Positions 60,401 through 64,000 of a stretch of 64,000 bases of DNA are shown piece by piece (position 1 is the first letter of the stretch; each line of letters begins with the position of its first letter). The translations under genes and the position numbers were made by a program. The stretch is from Liolophura sinensis (Eukaryota > Mollusca > Polyplacophora > Chitonida > Chitonidae), in the NCBI RefSeq assembly GCF_032854445.1, contig NC_088300.1, forward strand, positions 41,506,458 to 41,570,457, written 5' to 3'. The notes below the pieces were generated by a model. The model was not told where the DNA came from, searched no databases, and was given only the letters and a program-made list of their open reading frames with translations.

Positions 60401-62632
60401 AATAGGAGTCTGTAATTTCAGTCGATATCAAGTCTCCTCTCTCCTCATGATTCCTGATATCAAACACAAGCCTGCTGTCCTTCAGGTGAGTTTCATTCTG
60501 ATATCCTCTCACATAATGTCTGATATCAAACAGGGAAAGGTCTCCTTCAGCTAGGTGAGTGTCATTCTGATATCCCTAAACAGTATCAGATATCAAAAAC
60601 AAACTTTCTGTGTTTCAGGTGAGTTTCATACTGATGAAATGAATCATCTCATACATGATTTCTGATATCAAACACAATGCTTCTATCCTCAAATGAGTTT
60701 CATTCTGATATCCTCTTGCCTGATGTCTGAAATCAAACATAATCTTATGTACTTCAGGTCAGTTTCATTGTGATATCACCCATCAGCAACAAACAACAAA
60801 ATCATCTGATACAATATTTGATATCAAGCATAACCCCACTGTTTTGGAGGCGAGTTTCATTCTAATATCCTCTCACATGAAATCTGAAGACTTTATGGTT
60901 TTGAAGTCTATTTTCAACACATGTGAAAATGTTAACATTACAATGAAATTATATTTTTTTATAATTTTTTTTTTGCCTTATTAAACTCTCCTTTTCATTT
61001 ACTTGATTCGTAAGGCATCAGATATTCAGTAATCTATGATACTTTTGGAATGTTTTAAAATTGTTTCTGAATGTTTACCTCCAAGGTTGAAATGCACCCT
61101 TACTTGCCCCAGGAGAGGCTTGTCGAGTACTGTGGTGAGAATGGCATAGTGGTCACAGCTTACAGTCCTCTGGGATCCCCCAAACCCAAGTAGGTCGCCT
61201 TCAAGGTTCATGCGTCTCATCCAACCAACCCATTATTCTAATGATATGTATGCTAAATATTTTCTTAGAAAATTAGGTAAAATATTTTTGGGGGGATTTT
61301 GACTGACAAAAGATGACTAGATGTATTTATGAAATATTTGCCACTCTCATTTAAAGATTATGACCATTATTCAAACTCCATTTTCAATATGAATTTGCAA
61401 CATCAACACCAAGATGTGTAGAAAGGTAAACTAACCAAGTGACTCTGCATTTTATTGGACGACCTAAAGTTTTAACAACAGTGTGTTAAATCTGCAGTCT
61501 ATGTGAAATGCACCCACTTTTCTCAGCCCTCAGTGTAATCCACCAGTATTAATTTTTCCCTCTTATATTTGATACAGAAATGCAAGATCTGTAAAAGTAC
61601 ATTGTTTTTCCTTTTTCCACACTAATCACATTAATTATGTATGAGGTACAATTGTTAACATCTGGCTGTTTTCTGTTGATTAGTGGAAATCGTCCCATGT
61701 TAATAGAAGAAGCTCTGGTCAAAGGTATTGCTCACAAGTACAAGAAAACTGCAGCTCAGGTGAATATTTGGTGTTAAATAAATATCAGATCTCTTTCACA
61801 GTTGCTCAGTTGGTTAGCGCGCTAGCGCAGCGTAATGACCCAGGAGTCTCTCACCAATTCGGTCGCTGTGAGTTCAAGTCCAGCTCATGCTGGCTTTCTC
61901 TCCGGCCGTATCTGGGAAGGCCTGTCAGCTACCTGCGGATGGTCGTGGGTTTCCCCCGGGTTCTGCCCGGTTTCCACCCACCATAATGCTGGTTGCCGTC
62001 GTATAAGTGAAATATTCTTGAGTACGGCGTAAAACACCAATCAAAAAAAAAAAAAAAAAAAAAAAATCTTTCACAGTTTGCTTGAAGTTTATTTTTGAAA
62101 AGGTAAGAAAAGTGAAAGGGTTGAAATACAGTCATTTTCAGTAACTGTAGACCAGTCATGTCAAATATATTGCAGTTAACATCACTATATCAACACCACA
62201 CTATATCTTCTATTACCTAAATCTGGGTAAGCCATGGGGCTAAGGGGCATATCATTTGGCACAATTTAAGCATCTACATGAACAGTTAGAATAAAACACT
62301 AACTGAGGTAAATTGAAAAAAAGGCTGAAATTCACCAATTACTTGTGACCATTTGTCAACTGTATGTATCACACTGTTTTTGGTTTTACTCTTTATGCTG
62401 GAGTTGTTTCTATTTAATACACTGGTGTATGGAGATCCACAGCAGGAAATCATAGGGTGGATTTAAGAGAGTTGGGGACAAATATACTTGTATGTGAGCT
62501 CGCTTTTAAAATATTCGTCCCCTGATTATTATTTGTTGTATTTTGTAGGTGGTCTTAAGGTGGAACATTCAGAGAGGGGTAACAGTAATACCCAAAACTG
62601 TACAGCCCGAGAGGATGAAGCAGAATATAGAT
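57409..62632 (+). CDS. Aldo-keto reductase (AKR1-like), 8 exons, 278 codons; 3' end off window
   Basis: Exons: 57409-57486, 58361-58528, 59217-59333, 59730-59813, 60363-60485, 61086-61189, 61684-61759, 62549-62632; GT/AG borders and compatible phases. It is an NADPH-dependent carbonyl reductase of the (beta/alpha)8 aldo-keto reductase family, cytosolic. The catalytic tetrad is visible: Asp in GYRHIDTAQ, Tyr in TYENE, Lys in LFISTK and His in LYLIHMP. Other family blocks: [46 protein letters not shown], and the cofactor-binding [17 protein letters not shown] (IPKT rather than the usual IPKS). Typical members are 310-325 aa, so about 40 residues should follow beyond position 64000; I found no exon for them in 62633-64000. 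The 5' splice sites of exons 5 and 8 each lie in a tandem repeat. The AKR1 subfamily is inferred, not resolved. Confidence 0.93.
59465..59640 (+). mobile_element. SINE-1 3' two-thirds in AKR intron 3
   Basis: Plus orientation. CATACTGGCTTCCTC, then CCAACTACCTGCAGATGGGC, AAGTGAAATATTCTTGAATA and a tail ending CACCAATCATATGAATAAAT. Confidence 0.85.
60430..60890 (+). repeat. Tandem repeat of the AKR exon 5 end plus splice donor, about 6 copies
   Basis: A unit of roughly 65-85 bases, made of the last 45 or so bases of exon 5 (CCTGATATCAAACACAAGCC ... CTTCAG), the donor GTGAGTTTCATT and about 10 more intronic bases, recurs in decayed form through the first 400 bases of intron 5. A perfect TTTCAGGTGAGTTT recurs at about 60616-60629; other copies have GTGAGTG, GTCAGTT, ATGAGTT and GCGAGTT. 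Confidence 0.85.
61804..62066 (+). mobile_element. Young SINE-1 copy in AKR intron 7
   Basis: Plus orientation, nearly complete: GCTCAGTTGGTTAGCGCGCT head, central body, CGGCGTAAAACACCAATC and an A tail of about 23. It is flanked by a perfect 12-base duplication TCTTTCACAGTT (61792-61803 and 62067-62078). It is the least decayed copy here and a good reference for the family. The family might correspond to a known molluscan tRNA-SINE such as RUDI, which I cannot verify. Confidence 0.95.
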
Positions 62633-62945
62633 GTATGTAGGATACATACACATAGTATGTAGGACACATGTAGTATGTAGGACACACATAGTATGTAGGA
62701 CACACATAGTATGTAGGATACATACACATAGTATGTAGGACACACATAGTATGTAGGATACCCATAGTATGTAGAACACACATAGTATGTAGGATACATG
62801 TAGGATACATGTAGGATACACATAGTATGTAGAACACACGTAGTATGTAGGACACACGTAGTATGTAGGACACACGTAGTATGTAGGACACACGTAGTAT
62901 GTAGGACACACGTAGTATGTAGGACACGTAGTATGTAGGATACAT
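62633..62945 (+). repeat. About 18-bp minisatellite starting at the AKR exon 8 splice donor
   Basis: GTATGTAGG, the authentic donor of exon 8, is followed by sixteen further GTATGTAGG or GTATGTAGA copies in units like GTATGTAGGACACACATA. Unit length is mostly 18, with 16- and 22-base variants. Confidence 0.95.
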
Positions 62946-63729
62946 GCAGTGCAGTATAGTACCATGCAATTTAACTGTAAACAATAACTGATTTGTTGGA
63001 AGCAACAACATGTACCTTGGAAATGCATAAAAGCATAAATCTACCTTCAAGAAAAAGACCTCTAAAAATCAAAGCAGGCATCACTAAACAAACCTCTTAA
63101 AACTATGCACAAATATACTTTCATTTATTTTCTTACATTTTTATGAAAAGAGTTAAGTGCTCACGCTTAAAGAGGTGCTCAAACATTTGAATTCTAAGGT
63201 TGGCTTTATGGACCATACAGTGAGAGGTTAGCATCTCTGACATCACAGGAAATTTATCCCACTCTAATCACGACACTGAATGTTGGAATAACTCTGTTTA
63301 TCTATGAGTAAAAGATTACTGAAATAATGTTCCCAAAAATTCCTTCCTTCCAGTGAACATCAGGAAAACAAGGTCAGAATTCCTAGATACCATTAGTATG
63401 GCTCACAAAGCCCACTACAGTATTCAAATATTTGAATGCCTTTCAACACTCTAAAAAATCTAAAAAAATAAATGAATGTATTTTCATGCATAGTTTATAG
63501 TTTTCTGTATGTTGAACCTTACTTCATATTTTAGCTTTCTTTTACTTTTATATATTATTTACACTTTAATTATAAGCCTAATGATGTGGTTTATGCAGTA
63601 AACGAATCCCCAAAGTCAAAGCTACGCTATTGTTACCTCAGTGTTATACTGTTGCTGTTCCAGGGTGACATTTTGTTTATAAGTATTGCATTCCATTATT
63701 GCATTCATTGTTTAAGCACTTTTGCTATT
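62946..63729. other. AKR intron 8 sequence without further exon
   Basis: AT-rich sequence. I searched for the expected last AKR exon (FDFxL then DxDM) in frame and did not find it. Confidence 0.4.
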
Positions 63730-64000
63730 ATCATGTCCACTATACAACCACCCCCATTATCACACCTACAATACACCAACCGCATTATCACTCCCAGAAT
63801 ACACCAACCGCATTATCACATACACAATACAGCCACCCCATTTTTCACATTCACAGTATAGCCACCACATTATTAGATCTACCCCATTACGATGTCCACA
63901 ATACAACCTATCTATTATCTCTTCAGCAGTATTGCCAACCCTGTATCTCATCCACAATAGATCCATTTTAGTATCAAATCCACAATACATCCTCTCTGAT
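63730..64000. repeat. Degenerate tandem repeat of about 27-30 bp at the right edge
   Basis: Units like CCACCGCATTATCACATACA followed by CAATACA recur irregularly to the window end, with consistent CATTATCA and CAATACA blocks. It is in the AKR intron and continues out of the window. Confidence 0.75.

Noticed and set aside
62529-63050. Minus-strand open frames of 157-173 codons rich in Cys, Tyr and Pro
   Set aside because: They arise from the 18-base minisatellite after AKR exon 8 and run antisense to a well-supported exon.

Overview
This is a eukaryotic (animal) genomic window, most likely from a mollusc or another lophotrochozoan. The evidence is GT-AG introns of 0.1-7 kb, single-copy animal genes, AT-rich intergenic DNA, and many tRNA-derived SINEs of the kinds common in molluscan genomes. 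The species cannot be named from the sequence. There are no operons. I joined exons by hand from splice sites, reading-frame phase and remembered family similarity; no alignment was run.

Layout. (1) Positions 1-15681, minus strand: the N-terminal 401 codons (12 exons) of MMS19, the cytosolic iron-sulfur assembly targeting factor; the C-terminal part lies off the left edge. Its introns hold five SINEs, a TIR element, a fold-back repeat and several minisatellites. (2) 15682-15966: a 285-bp divergent promoter with a perfect CRE. (3) 15967-24536, plus: UBTD2, three exons, 220 aa, with a probable long 3' UTR to about 28545. (4) 28.6-36 kb: mostly unrecognised DNA with SINEs and one unexplained minus-strand open exon. 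(5) 36.1-43.85 kb, plus: a five-finger C2H2 zinc finger protein of 810 aa. (6) 45292-52398, plus: a complete SLC49A3-type major facilitator transporter, ten exons, 493 aa. (7) 52.4-57.4 kb: no confident gene, with a 200-N assembly gap flanked by a direct repeat. (8) 57409 to the right edge, plus: an aldo-keto reductase, eight exons (278 codons), last exon(s) off the window.

The genes are functionally unrelated, as expected for an animal locus. MMS19 and UBTD2 share a head-to-head promoter and could be co-expressed.

Two patterns stand out. First, three tandem arrays (MMS19 exon 4, AKR exon 5, AKR exon 8) begin at or span a 5' splice site, so each array carries many copies of the authentic splice donor. 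Second, all ten recognisable intronic copies of the main SINE family, in four genes on both strands, lie in the same orientation as their host gene.
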